Source: Paraflavisolibacter caeni | Lineage (GTDB): Bacteria > Bacteroidota > Bacteroidia > Chitinophagales > Chitinophagaceae | Assembly: GCF_025628885.1 (NCBI RefSeq) | Contig: NZ_JAOTIF010000002.1 | Location: forward strand, 310,001-374,000 | Direction: 5' to 3' | DNA: 64,000 bases | Shown: positions 18,173-26,651 of the stretch, piece after piece | Layout of the letters: each line of letters opens with the position of its first letter | Numbering within the stretch: the stretch's first letter is position 1 | Translations under genes and position numbers: made by a program | Notes under the pieces: model-generated | Database searches by the model: none | Told to the model about the DNA's origin: nothing | The model's input: the letters and a program-made list of their open reading frames with translations, nothing else

Positions 18173-18332
18173 CAAAAGCGTCGGTTGGCGGCAGTTTCCG
18201 GCAGGTAAATCTGCCCCGTGGTTATTCTCTTCAAATAAACAGGAGTAGTGTGGACCTAGTGAAGCAATAGTAGTGAAAATGATAAGTTGGACATTTAATA
18301 AATATCTGAATCCTCCCTGTTGGTTATTTTAT

Positions 18333-18360
18333 GCGTATATTAATAGTATAAAGAATACGC
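18333..18360. promoter_or_regulatory. Inverted repeat abutting a start codon
   Basis: GCGTAT (18333-18338) and ATACGC (18355-18360) form an inverted repeat whose right arm touches the ATG at 18361. Inner TATA/TATA bases extend the symmetry. In mRNA this could fold over the start region; in DNA it could be an operator for the glycoside hydrolase gene. Only the symmetry is seen. Confidence 0.4.
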
Positions 18361-21024
18361 ATGCTTACCGAACAGGAACGCCTGCAAAACGATGCATGGC
18401 GAAAATGGGGGCCCTATCTTACCGACAGGCAATGGGGAACTGTAAGGGAAGATTATAGTATTCATGGCGATGCATGGGAGTATACAACGCATGACATGGC
18501 ACGGAGCAAGTGTTATCGATGGGGAGAAGAAGGTATTGCCGGAATTAGTGATGATCAGCAGTTATTATGTTTTGCTGTTGCGTTATGGAATAAAAAAGAT
18601 CCTATTCTCAAGGAGCGGTTATTCGGACTTACTAACAGAGAGGGAAACCATGGTGAAGATGTCAAGGAATTGTATTACTACCTCGATGCTACGCCTTCTC
18701 ATTCCTACCTGAAAATGTTGTATAAATATCCTCAGAAGGAATATCCTTATGCACAATTAATTGAAGAAAACATTCGACGCACCAGACTCGATCCTGAATA
18801 TGAACTCCTGGATACAGGTATTTTTGATGATAACGAGTATTTTGATGTATTTATAGAATATGCAAAGGCGGATGTCAATGATATACTGATCAAGATTACA
18901 ATTTATAACCGTAGTCAGCAGGAGGCTTCCTTGCATGTATTGCCTACTGTATGGTTCCGTAATACATGGGCTTGGGGCTATGATTCTTATAAGCCTCTAT
19001 TATTGGCAGACAACAAAAAGAATATCTTTATTGACCATAAAAAGCTAGGAAATTATACATTATACCAAGAGGCAGATGCACCCCTTCTTTTCTGTGATAA
19101 TGAAACGAACCTGCAACGCCTCTATAATGTAACCAATACTTCTCAATATGTAAAGGATGGTATCAACAATTATATTATTCATGATAATGTTAATGCTATC
19201 AACCATACCTTCGGAACCAAAGCATCCGTCAACCATGAAATCACTGTAAAAGGGGGCGAGCAACAAGTGATCCGCTTGCGTTTGACTAATGTTGATGTAA
19301 TAGATCCTTTTAATGGTTTTGATGCCATAATGCAAAACAAGATCCATGAGGCAGATGAGTTTTATCAAAAAATCCAGGAAGGCATCGTTTCTGAAGATGC
19401 TAAGATGGTTCAGCGGCAGGCTCTTGCTGGCATGGTGTGGAACAAACAGTTTTACTACTATGACGTTTACCAATGGCTAAAAGGCGACCCTGCACAGCCT
19501 AAGCCTCCTGCTCAGCGCAAGCATGGCCGTAACCACGAATGGAAACACCTGAATAATGCCGATATTATTTCTATGCCGGACAAATGGGAATATCCCTGGT
19601 ATGCTGCCTGGGATTTATGTTTTCATTGTGTGCCCCTGGCCATGATTGATAGTGCATTTGCCAAGCAGCAGTTGTTGTTATTGACAAAAGAATGGTACAT
19701 GCATCCAAATGGACAGCTGCCCGCTTATGAATGGTCCTTTTGTGATGCAAATCCGCCAGTACATGCTTTGGCCGCATGGCATGTGTACCGGATAGACCAG
19801 CAAAACAATAATGGTAAGGGTGACTTACAGTTTTTAGAATCCATTTTCCATAAACTTTTATTAAGTTTTACCTGGTGGGTCAACCGTAAAGACCACCAGG
19901 GTAATAATATTTTTGAAGGAGGTTTTTTGGGGCTTGATAATATTGGTGCTTTTGACCGGAGTGCCGCATTGCCTACAGGAGGGTTCATTGAGCAGGCGGA
20001 TGCCACCAGTTGGATGGCCATGTATTCACTCAACCTGATGAGAATAGCATTGGAACTTGCGCTTTCCAATCCGGTGTACCAGGATATGGCTACCAAGTTT
20101 TTTGAACACTTTTTATACATCGCCGGAGCCATGGACAACATTGGAGGGACAAGGGACGGCTTATGGGATGAAGATGACCAGTTCTTTTATGATGTATTGA
20201 TGCTGCCTAACGAAAACAGTTGTCGAATAAAGCTGAGGAGCTTGGTAGGGTTGATGCCTTTATTCGCGGTAGAGATCCTGGATCATGAAATTCTTGAAAA
20301 AGTGCCCCAATTTGCCCGCCGTGCCAGATGGTTTTTAAATTACCGTCCCGACCTTTCCAACCTTGTTTCACGCTGGGAGGTAGAAAATAAGGTTCGCAAA
20401 CATTTGCTTAGCTTATTGCGTAGCCACCGTATGAAAGCCATACTGAGGCGGATGTTGGATGAAACAGAATTTCTAAGTGCATATGGCATACGGTCATTAT
20501 CCAAGCACCATGAAAAGACTCCATACCAATTTCATGTGAATGGCGATACCCTTTCTGTGGCATATACTCCTGCAGAAGCATCTTCTAGCATATTCGGTGG
20601 CAACAGCAACTGGCGTGGTCCCATCTGGATGCCGGTAAATTATTTGATTATTGAAAGTCTGCGACGTTTTCATTATTTCTATGGAAATGATTATAGAGTG
20701 GAATATCCTACAGGTAGCCAGCAGTATTTGACGCTGGGTGAGATTGCAGATGAATTATCTCAAAGACTTTCTAGCCTTTTTTTGTTGGATGGTGAAGGGA
20801 GGCGGCCTGTGTTTGGGCAATATGAGAAGCTGCAGAACGATCCGCATTTCAGGAATTACATCTTATTTTATGAATACTTTGATGGCGATAATGGGAGAGG
20901 AGCCGGGGCAAGTCATCAGACGGGGTGGACGGGTTTGGTAGCTAAGTTGCTGCAGCCCAAGGTGGATCTAGTGAGGGCGTTGGATGAACGGAAAGAGGTG
21001 AGTAATTTCGTAGGTAAGCAATAA
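18361..21024 (+). CDS. MGH1-like (GH63-type) glycoside hydrolase
   Basis: An 887-residue cytoplasmic-looking protein without a signal peptide, of the MGH1/GH63-like glucosidase family (often annotated simply as 'glucosidase'). The N-terminal half is beta-rich and the C-terminal half is an (alpha/alpha)6 barrel. Recognisable family segments are WGTVREDYSIHGDAWEYTTHDMARSKCYRWGEEG at the start, WYAAWDLCFHCVPLAMID near 420, GGFLGLDNIGAFDRS near 520, and NSNWRGPIWMPVNYLIIESL near 750. Related enzymes release glucose from alpha-linked oligosaccharides or glucosylglycerate/mannosylglycerate; the substrate here is unknown. Length is usual. The gene stands alone, next to a protease fragment. Confidence 0.85.
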   Translation: MLTEQERLQNDAWRKWGPYLTDRQWGTVREDYSIHGDAWEYTTHDMARSKCYRWGEEGIAGISDDQQLLCFAVALWNKKDPILKERLFGLTNREGNHGEDVKELYYYLDATPSHSYLKMLYKYPQKEYPYAQLIEENIRRTRLDPEYELLDTGIFDDNEYFDVFIEYAKADVNDILIKITIYNRSQQEASLHVLPTVWFRNTWAWGYDSYKPLLLADNKKNIFIDHKKLGNYTLYQEADAPLLFCDNETNLQRLYNVTNTSQYVKDGINNYIIHDNVNAINHTFGTKASVNHEITVKGGEQQVIRLRLTNVDVIDPFNGFDAIMQNKIHEADEFYQKIQEGIVSEDAKMVQRQALAGMVWNKQFYYYDVYQWLKGDPAQPKPPAQRKHGRNHEWKHLNNADIISMPDKWEYPWYAAWDLCFHCVPLAMIDSAFAKQQLLLLTKEWYMHPNGQLPAYEWSFCDANPPVHALAAWHVYRIDQQNNNGKGDLQFLESIFHKLLLSFTWWVNRKDHQGNNIFEGGFLGLDNIGAFDRSAALPTGGFIEQADATSWMAMYSLNLMRIALELALSNPVYQDMATKFFEHFLYIAGAMDNIGGTRDGLWDEDDQFFYDVLMLPNENSCRIKLRSLVGLMPLFAVEILDHEILEKVPQFARRARWFLNYRPDLSNLVSRWEVENKVRKHLLSLLRSHRMKAILRRMLDETEFLSAYGIRSLSKHHEKTPYQFHVNGDTLSVAYTPAEASSSIFGGNSNWRGPIWMPVNYLIIESLRRFHYFYGNDYRVEYPTGSQQYLTLGEIADELSQRLSSLFLLDGEGRRPVFGQYEKLQNDPHFRNYILFYEYFDGDNGRGAGASHQTGWTGLVAKLLQPKVDLVRALDERKEVSNFVGKQ

Positions 21025-21025
21025 A

Positions 21026-21268
21026 ATGAAAACAGCTGGAGTGAAAGCCCCGTTAACTGAAGGCAAGAGCAGTCAAAACACAGATGATTATAAGTTGATG
21101 TATACAATTCCAACACTTCCCGGATCCAGCGGCTCACCTGTGCTCGATGAAAAAGGTAGGCTGGTGTCTGTAAACTTTGCCGGGATCAGCTATACACAAA
21201 ACTTTAATTACGGCATTCAGCCAGGTAAGATCAGAGCGTTTTTAAAGAAATGTGATATAAGTATCTAG
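21026..21268 (+). pseudogene. 3' remnant of a trypsin-like serine protease
   Basis: An 80-residue frame that starts two bases after the glycoside hydrolase stop codon. It carries TIPTLPGSSGSPVLDEKGRL, the catalytic-serine region (GSSGSP) of S1-type (trypsin/HtrA-like) proteases, then the final strands and helix (NYGIQPGKIRAFLKKC). The catalytic His and Asp regions, which would need another 100-150 residues, are absent, and the upstream DNA belongs to an unrelated gene. I read it as the surviving tail of a longer protease gene after deletion. An alternative, a short peptide that was co-opted, has no support. Confidence 0.72.
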
Positions 21269-21375
21269 GCTATCTATTAAAAATATTTCACTTCTTCTTA
21301 CTTATTAAAAGGCCTTTTGCAATCACATAGAAAAATTTTCCCTTCAAATTTGGTAGTTACCCATTTTTCTTATTT

Positions 21376-21392
21376 ACTTTGTATTACAAAGT
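21376..21392. promoter_or_regulatory. Palindromic operator ACTTTG-N5-CAAAGT, copy 1
   Basis: ACTTTG (21376-21381), spacer TATTA, CAAAGT (21387-21392), followed by GCTTTTTA. The same palindrome with the same 5-base spacer and a matching downstream RCTTTTTA occurs at 22405-22421. It lies eight bases before the ATG of the membrane-protein gene and overlaps a TTACTTTG box that could be the -7 element, with a TTTG 21 bases further upstream (21349-21352). A repressor bound here would block initiation. The likely ligand is the winged-helix regulator encoded at 22080-22388. Confidence 0.72.
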
Positions 21393-21399
21393 GCTTTTT

Positions 21400-22044
21400 A
21401 TGAGTTTGGAAAGTCAGCCATTGGAGACCTTACAGGACATTCGTCGCATTATGCAGCGCTCCTCCAGATTTATTTCACTGAGTGGACTAAGTGGCATCGC
21501 TGCCGGCGCCTGGGCTTTAATTGGGGCCTTCATAGCTTATGACTGGATTGATGAGTACTATCAACAATATAACAAGTCTGGATATTCCGGCGCTGCTTTT
21601 CAACATTTGAAATGGAGCCTGGTGTTTCTGGCAGGCGCAGTTCTTGCTGCGGCTTTGGCTTCAGCCTTTTTCTTTACCTGGCGCAGGGCATCGCAAAACA
21701 ACCTGCCTGTTTGGGACCATACAGCAAAAAAGCTGACCATCAACATGCTGATCCCTTTGGTCACCGGGGGACTGCTGATCCTGGCAATTTTGCGGTATAA
21801 TGATTGGAGTTATGTGGTTTCTCTCTGTCTTATATTTTATGGATTGGCCCTGGTGAATGGTAGTAAATATACTTTGAGTGACATCCGCTACCTTGGTCTG
21901 CTGCAAATCGCTTTAGGACTGATTTCTACCCAGTTTATCGGGTATGGTTTGTACTTCTGGGCTTTTGGCTTTGGCGTGTTGCACATGATCTATGGCTTTG
22001 TGATGTGGTGGAAGAATGAACGTCATCCTGGTGTACATGTTTGA
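21400..22044 (+). CDS. Integral membrane protein of unknown function
   Basis: A 214-residue protein from ATG 21400; an upstream in-frame TTG at 21379 falls inside the operator and is rejected. Six hydrophobic spans are visible (about residues 26-45, 72-95, 118-136, 141-157, 168-185, 186-203). The N-terminal ETLQDIRRIMQRSSRFISLSGLSGIAAG is a pattern I have seen in Bacteroidota membrane proteins that precede a small winged-helix regulator and CreD, but I know of no assigned function. The regulator gene begins 35 bases later and creD follows, so the three genes make a module, with the operator on both sides of the first two genes. Confidence 0.8.
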   Translation: MSLESQPLETLQDIRRIMQRSSRFISLSGLSGIAAGAWALIGAFIAYDWIDEYYQQYNKSGYSGAAFQHLKWSLVFLAGAVLAAALASAFFFTWRRASQNNLPVWDHTAKKLTINMLIPLVTGGLLILAILRYNDWSYVVSLCLIFYGLALVNGSKYTLSDIRYLGLLQIALGLISTQFIGYGLYFWAFGFGVLHMIYGFVMWWKNERHPGVHV

Positions 22045-22079
22045 TTGTTGGCAAGAGTTTGAATGATAATAAAAAAGTA

Positions 22080-22388
22080 ATGGCAGTATCAAAAAACCCG
22101 ATATCTGGTCTGAATAAAATATTTGACAACCGCATTCGCCTGGGCGTTATGAGTGTGCTGATGGTGAATGAGGAAGTGAGTTTTAATGACCTTAAGCAGA
22201 TGCTGGAAGTTACAGATGGCAACCTGGCTACTCACATGGTAACATTGGAAGAGAATGGATTTATTAAAGTGCACAAGGGTTTTATCGGGCGTAAGACCAA
22301 TACTACCTATTCTATTACCAAAGTGGGGCAAAAATCATTTGCAGATCATCTTAATGCATTGGAAAACATGATCAAAGGAGTAAGGTAA
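22080..22388 (+). CDS. Winged-helix transcriptional regulator
   Basis: A 102-residue single-domain regulator (start ATG 22080; the longer in-frame reading from a TTG at 22041 has no merit). The sequence FDNRIRLGVMSVLMVNEEVSFNDLKQMLEVTDGNLATHMVTLEENGFIKVHKGFIGRKTNTTYSITKVGQKSFADHL is the winged-helix of the MarR/PadR-like HTH_34 type: helix, recognition helix around GNLATHMVTLEE and a wing around FIGRKTNT. Such proteins bind DNA as dimers. The presence of the same palindrome before the first gene of the operon and before creD makes autoregulation and creD repression likely, though that is inference. Confidence 0.88.
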   Translation: MAVSKNPISGLNKIFDNRIRLGVMSVLMVNEEVSFNDLKQMLEVTDGNLATHMVTLEENGFIKVHKGFIGRKTNTTYSITKVGQKSFADHLNALENMIKGVR

Positions 22389-22404
22389 TTTTTTTTGCAC
22401 TTAC

Positions 22405-22421
22405 ACTTTGAAATACAAAGT
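22405..22421. promoter_or_regulatory. Palindromic operator ACTTTG-N5-CAAAGT, copy 2
   Basis: ACTTTG (22405-22410), spacer AAATA, CAAAGT (22416-22421), followed by ACTTTTTAA. Half-sites and spacer length are identical to the copy at 21376-21392. It lies 28 bases before the creD start codon, so creD can be controlled separately from the two genes upstream. Confidence 0.75.
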
Positions 22422-22449
22422 ACTTTTTAATATATAAAAACTGACACAC

Positions 22450-23817
22450 ATGGAAAGCTTCGCACAAAACATTTGGTCCAAAAGTAAATTGCTGGTTAAA
22501 GGCCTGATCATTGGCCTGTTGGTACTACTGTTAATGATTCCAACTTTTTATGTCCAGAACCTCATCAAGGAAAGAGAAGAACGTCAAAAGGAAGCCATAG
22601 CGGAGGTTAGCTCTAAATGGGCAAGCAGGCAAAACATTTCAGGTCCGGTAGTTGTAGTACCTTACTGGAAGGCGGCAGGTGATACCTCCAAAAGAGTGCA
22701 AACAAAACACTTTGCAACATTCCTGCCTGATGACCTGAACATCAATTCTGTAGTATCACCGCTGGAAAAGCATAGAGGGATTTACAAGGTGATGCTCTAT
22801 ACTTCCAAAAACGATATATCTGCCACCTTTAAAGAAATCAATCCACAAAAGCTAAACATATCACAGGAAAACATTTTATGGAATGAGGCATTTGTAAAAA
22901 TGTATGTTACCGACACTAAGGGGCTGAATGAAGAGTTGGTGGTAAAGTGGAATAACCGTCCTTGTCTGATGGCACCTCAAACAGAGGCTGAAGAAGTTGC
23001 CAGTGGCGGATTGAGTGCACCATTGAATCTTACAAAAGCTGAAGATTTCAAAAATGTAAAAGTATCAGCTACGGTTGATCTGAGTGGGTCTGAGCAATTA
23101 TTGTTTACGCCTTTTGGAAAAATAACCACTGTTAATCTGCAGTCTTCCTGGCCACATCCTTCTTTTACAGGTAATATCCTACCACAGAGTTCAAACTTAA
23201 AAGAGAATGGTTTTAGTGCGACCTGGAAAAGCCTGGCCCATAAGCGCAACTTTCCGCAGCAATGGAAGGATGGGGCTTACGTTGTTGGTGACCAGGATGG
23301 ACGTTCGGTTGATCATGCTACCACTACAACGCCTGTTGGCAATGGTATCAATACCAGTTCTGCAGCTTTTGGGGTCGACTTGTTTGTGCCGGTTAGTGGT
23401 TACCAGAAGACCATGCGTTCGATCAAGTATGCTGTTTTATGCATCCTACTCACTTTTGCAGCTTTCTTCCTGATCGAGACCACACAGAAGAAGTCGGTAC
23501 ATCCTTTTCAATACGGATTGATTGGTTTGGCACTGATCCTGTTTTATACATTATTACTTTCTTTTTCAGAATATATAGGTTTTAATGCTTCTTACATCAT
23601 CGCATCCCTGGCTACAATTGGCCTGATCGCCTGGTTTGTCAATGGTATCCTGACATCTTCGAGGCTTACTACTTTACTGGCAATGGTACTCCTGCTCATG
23701 TACACTTATATCTTCACCCTTTTGCAACTACAAGATTATGCGCTTTTATTGGGTAGTATAGGTTTGTTTATTACACTGGGTGTGATCATGTCGTTTACAA
23801 GGAAGATGCAATGGTAA
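22450..23817 (+). CDS. creD: Cell envelope integrity protein CreD
   Basis: A 455-residue inner-membrane protein of the CreD family. One N-terminal span (about 17-36) is followed by a large periplasmic domain with family segments GPVVVVPYW (about 60), FLPDDLNINSVV and RGIYKVMLYTSK, and by FVPVSGYQKTMRSIKYAVL leading into five or six C-terminal spans (from about 325 to 450). CreD is induced in Gammaproteobacteria by CreBC signalling and protects the envelope against beta-lactams and colicins. Here the controlling gene seems to be the adjacent winged-helix regulator rather than a two-component system. Length is normal for the family. Confidence 0.95.
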   Translation: MESFAQNIWSKSKLLVKGLIIGLLVLLLMIPTFYVQNLIKEREERQKEAIAEVSSKWASRQNISGPVVVVPYWKAAGDTSKRVQTKHFATFLPDDLNINSVVSPLEKHRGIYKVMLYTSKNDISATFKEINPQKLNISQENILWNEAFVKMYVTDTKGLNEELVVKWNNRPCLMAPQTEAEEVASGGLSAPLNLTKAEDFKNVKVSATVDLSGSEQLLFTPFGKITTVNLQSSWPHPSFTGNILPQSSNLKENGFSATWKSLAHKRNFPQQWKDGAYVVGDQDGRSVDHATTTTPVGNGINTSSAAFGVDLFVPVSGYQKTMRSIKYAVLCILLTFAAFFLIETTQKKSVHPFQYGLIGLALILFYTLLLSFSEYIGFNASYIIASLATIGLIAWFVNGILTSSRLTTLLAMVLLLMYTYIFTLLQLQDYALLLGSIGLFITLGVIMSFTRKMQW

Positions 23818-23827
23818 GGAGGTATGT

Positions 23828-25228
23828 ATGAAGATTAAAATGATTTTGCCTGCGCTTACTGAAGCCAAGAGCCCATACTGGCGTCCGATCAAGTACTCTT
23901 TATTTCCACCCTTAGGCCTGGCTACACTCGCTGCTTATTGCAATGCTGAAGATGAAATAGAATTGCAAGATGAACATGTAGAAGTGCTCAACCTGGATGA
24001 TGAACCGCAATTGGTTGTCATCCAGGTATATATCACCAATGCTTTTAGGGCTTATGCCCTGGCGGATCATTACCGTAATAAAGGTGCTTACGTTTGCCTG
24101 GGAGGATTGCATGTATCTTCCCTGCCAGACGAAGCTCTACCTTATGCCGATAGTATTTTCATTGGGCCGGCGGAGGATACGTTTCCTCAATTTTTAAAGG
24201 ATTTCCGAAAGGGTGATGCCAAGCGCGTGTATGTTAATTCTAAAAGGGACATTGAAGGTATACCGCCAGTCAGGCGTGACTTGATCAAACGACATTTATA
24301 CCTTGTTCCGAATTCAATTGTTGTGTCGCGCGGTTGTCCCCACCATTGTTCTTTTTGTTATAAAGATGCTTTTTTTGAAGGCGGTAAGTCGTTTTATACC
24401 CAGCGGGTTGATGCTGCACTGGCCGAAATAGATCGTTTGCCAGGCAAGCATCTGTACTTCCTTGATGATCACCTGTTAGGCAATTATAAATTCGCTTCAG
24501 CTCTTTTCGAAGGGATGAAAGGAATGAATCGTGTTTTCCAGGGAGCTTCCACTATTGATGCCATTTTACGTGGTGACCTTATTGAAAAAGCTGCAATGGC
24601 TGGGTTGCGCTCGGTTTTTGTCGGCTTTGAGACTTTAAATGAAGCTAATCTTCATCAAAGCAATAAGAAGCAAAACTTGGGAAAAGACTACCAGTCAGCT
24701 ATTGAACGGTTGCATTCCCTGGGGATTATGATCAACGGCAGTTTTGTATTCGGACTGGATGACGATGATAAGGATGTATTCTCGCGTACTGTTGATTGGG
24801 CAGTGCAAAATGCGCTCACTACGGCTACTTTTCACATTCTTACACCTTATCCTGGTACTGCTTTATTTAAAACAATGGAACAGCAGGGCCGATTGCTGCA
24901 CCGAAACTGGGATCAATATGATACCCGCCAGGTAGTGTACAAAACTGTAGGGTTATCTGCTGAAGAACTAAAGAAAGGTTATGATTGGTCATACAAATCA
25001 TTTTATAGCTGGAGTAATATTATGAAAGCCAGCCTGCAGCACGAAAATATAAAACACAAGATCAAACATTTCACATATGCAGGTGGCTGGAAAAAGTTTG
25101 AACCCCTTTGGAACTTTATTATCAAGACAAAAGGGCTGAATGGAATGCTGCCATTGCTGGAAGCAATCTTATCTAAAGTAAATAATCGCGGGAAGGAAGT
25201 AGCTACTCCTTTCCCTGCAATTGCATAA
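23828..25228 (+). CDS. B12-binding domain radical SAM protein
   Basis: A 466-residue enzyme. The N-terminal 130 residues resemble a cobalamin-binding Rossmann domain (LFPPLGLATLAAYCNAEDEIELQDEHVE, then VCLGGLHVSSLPDEAL), although the classical DxHxxG motif is not obvious. The radical SAM core begins at about residue 165 with SRGCPHHCSFCYKDAFF, the CxxxCxxC cluster motif, and continues through FLDDHLLG, VFVGFETLNEANL and INGSFVFGLDDDD. Family members carry out methylations or rearrangements on lipids, hopanoids or natural products; I cannot name the substrate. The gene follows creD by ten bases and overlaps nothing; it could be read through from the creD promoter. Confidence 0.9.
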   Translation: MKIKMILPALTEAKSPYWRPIKYSLFPPLGLATLAAYCNAEDEIELQDEHVEVLNLDDEPQLVVIQVYITNAFRAYALADHYRNKGAYVCLGGLHVSSLPDEALPYADSIFIGPAEDTFPQFLKDFRKGDAKRVYVNSKRDIEGIPPVRRDLIKRHLYLVPNSIVVSRGCPHHCSFCYKDAFFEGGKSFYTQRVDAALAEIDRLPGKHLYFLDDHLLGNYKFASALFEGMKGMNRVFQGASTIDAILRGDLIEKAAMAGLRSVFVGFETLNEANLHQSNKKQNLGKDYQSAIERLHSLGIMINGSFVFGLDDDDKDVFSRTVDWAVQNALTTATFHILTPYPGTALFKTMEQQGRLLHRNWDQYDTRQVVYKTVGLSAEELKKGYDWSYKSFYSWSNIMKASLQHENIKHKIKHFTYAGGWKKFEPLWNFIIKTKGLNGMLPLLEAILSKVNNRGKEVATPFPAIA

Positions 25229-25247
25229 AACCTCTAAACAAACCATC

Positions 25248-25466
25248 ATGAAAACAATCTGGTTTCGTCAATATGGGTGGATCTATATTCCTGTTCATTA
25301 TGCAGGATTCCTGATCACACTGCTGGCTATTATTTTCCTGGTGCCTGTATGCCTGGCTATTATCCGCAATGGACATTCAGGAAGCGACGACCTGTATCAA
25401 ATGTTTGTCTATATCACCTGCACCGCATTCTGGTGGAAATGGATTGCCGATAAAACAAGTGTATAG
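25248..25466 (+). CDS. Small membrane protein
   Basis: A 72-residue protein starting at ATG 25248, 19 bases after the radical SAM gene. It has one long hydrophobic span (about 16-42; VHYAGFLITLLAIIFLVPVCLAII) and a second, weaker one near the C-terminus (MFVYITCTAFWWKWIADKT). I know no name for it, but similar short FRQYGWIYIP proteins occur next to radical SAM and DgkA-like genes in Bacteroidota, so it is likely real. Function unknown. Confidence 0.72.
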   Translation: MKTIWFRQYGWIYIPVHYAGFLITLLAIIFLVPVCLAIIRNGHSGSDDLYQMFVYITCTAFWWKWIADKTSV

Positions 25467-25535
25467 AGATGATTAGATCGGCAATGAATAACTGGCAATA
25501 GTGAATTATTGAAATTTGTACTTATAATTATTAAA

Positions 25536-25904
25536 ATGGAACGAAGAAGGTTTTCGACAAAGGAAAGGCTCAGCAGCTTCGTTTATGCCTGGGCAGGTAT
25601 CAAAGTTGCTTTACGGACTGACCACAACACCTGGATACATTTAACACTTACAATACTAGCTTTTGGCCTGGCAATTGCTCTGAAGATCGGCAGGATAGAA
25701 TGGATGGCCCTGGTTATTGTGATAGCCATGGTGTGGACGGCTGAATTGTTCAATACCGTTATAGAAAAGATTATGGATTTCCTGTCAACAGAAAAGCATC
25801 CCCAAATAAAGATTATCAAAGACATGGCGGCGGCGGCAGTGCTGGTTACGGCCTTGGCAGCTGTTGTTGTTGGTTTACTCATTTTTATTCCTAAACTATT
25901 GTGA
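25536..25904 (+). CDS. DgkA-type diacylglycerol/undecaprenol kinase
   Basis: A 122-residue membrane kinase of the DgkA family, from ATG 25536 (a TTG 27 bases earlier is less likely). Family features are the N-terminal amphipathic segment SFVYAWAGIKVALRTDHNTWIHL, the catalytic motif AELFNTVIEKIMDFLSTEKHPQIKIIKDMAAAAVL (Glu, Asn, Glu and Asp residues that bind Mg-ATP and lipid) and a third span (VLVTALAAVVVGLLIFI). The order of three spans is normal. In Gram-positive homologues the substrate is undecaprenol and in enterobacteria diacylglycerol; which applies here is not clear. DUF1361 follows three bases after the stop. Confidence 0.9.
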   Translation: MERRRFSTKERLSSFVYAWAGIKVALRTDHNTWIHLTLTILAFGLAIALKIGRIEWMALVIVIAMVWTAELFNTVIEKIMDFLSTEKHPQIKIIKDMAAAAVLVTALAAVVVGLLIFIPKLL

Positions 25905-25907
25905 TTC

Positions 25908-26594
25908 ATGAATTACCTGATTTCCAAAGTGCCGTTTCTGCGCCGCTTTTATTTCGAACAATCTGAATTAAACCGTACCCTTTTGCTTTCCTGCCTGTTT
26001 AGTATTGTGCTGGTTTGCATCAGAGGGGTATATGCCGATAACTGGCGGTACATTTCACTGATATGGAATCTCTTCCTGGCATTTGTTCCCTATTGGATTT
26101 CCAATGCCGTTAGTAAGCGTGATGTTTGGAAGCAATCAAATATAAAGTTCTTTGCTTTTTTAACCTGCTGGTTGCTTTTCCTGCCCAATTCTTTCTATAT
26201 TATTACAGATCTTTTTCACTTACGGCAAAACGTTTCGATACCTCTTTGGTTCGATCTGGCGCTGATCTTTTCTTTTGCATGGAATGGATTACTAATGGGC
26301 GTTATATCTGTTCGGCAAATTGAAAAAGTCATAGAGAAAAAATGGGACATTGAAACAGGCATCTGGTTTTTATATCCCATTATGCTGCTCAATGCTTTGG
26401 GCATTTACCTGGGGCGTTACCTGAGGTTCAATAGTTGGGATGTTGTAACCAATCCCTCTAACCTCATCGATGAAATCAGGTACCTGCTGGTGCACCCTAT
26501 CCGAAACAGGTTTGATTGGGGGATGATCTTTTGCTATGCAGTTTTAATGACTCTGATTTATGTTACGGTGAAGAGAATCAGTAAAGCGATTTGA
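25908..26594 (+). CDS. DUF1361 membrane protein
   Basis: A 228-residue polytopic membrane protein. The motif LLFLPNSFYIITDLFHLR and the nearby WFDLALIFSFAWNGLLMG are the conserved centre of DUF1361, with six or so spans in total. The family has no known function. It is coupled to the DgkA-like gene (stop to start, three bases). It ends 57 bases before the converging histidine kinase gene, with no terminator visible in between, but with a variant of the dispersed repeat (GAACGACGAAT) directly on its stop codon. Confidence 0.88.
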   Translation: MNYLISKVPFLRRFYFEQSELNRTLLLSCLFSIVLVCIRGVYADNWRYISLIWNLFLAFVPYWISNAVSKRDVWKQSNIKFFAFLTCWLLFLPNSFYIITDLFHLRQNVSIPLWFDLALIFSFAWNGLLMGVISVRQIEKVIEKKWDIETGIWFLYPIMLLNALGIYLGRYLRFNSWDVVTNPSNLIDEIRYLLVHPIRNRFDWGMIFCYAVLMTLIYVTVKRISKAI

Positions 26595-26651
26595 ACGACG
26601 AATTGAAAGAATGGCGAATCGTTTGAAACAAAAGTAAAATTGGGTGGAAGC

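Larger units (their letters stand above)
18044..18360. other. Intergenic region with two inverted repeats
   Basis: This 317-base gap has no convincing gene. It holds two hairpin-forming sequences, at 18133-18172 and 18333-18360. The right end, AT-rich, must include the promoter of the large glycoside hydrolase gene, but no clear TTTG/TAnnTTTG pair is seen. Confidence 0.6.
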
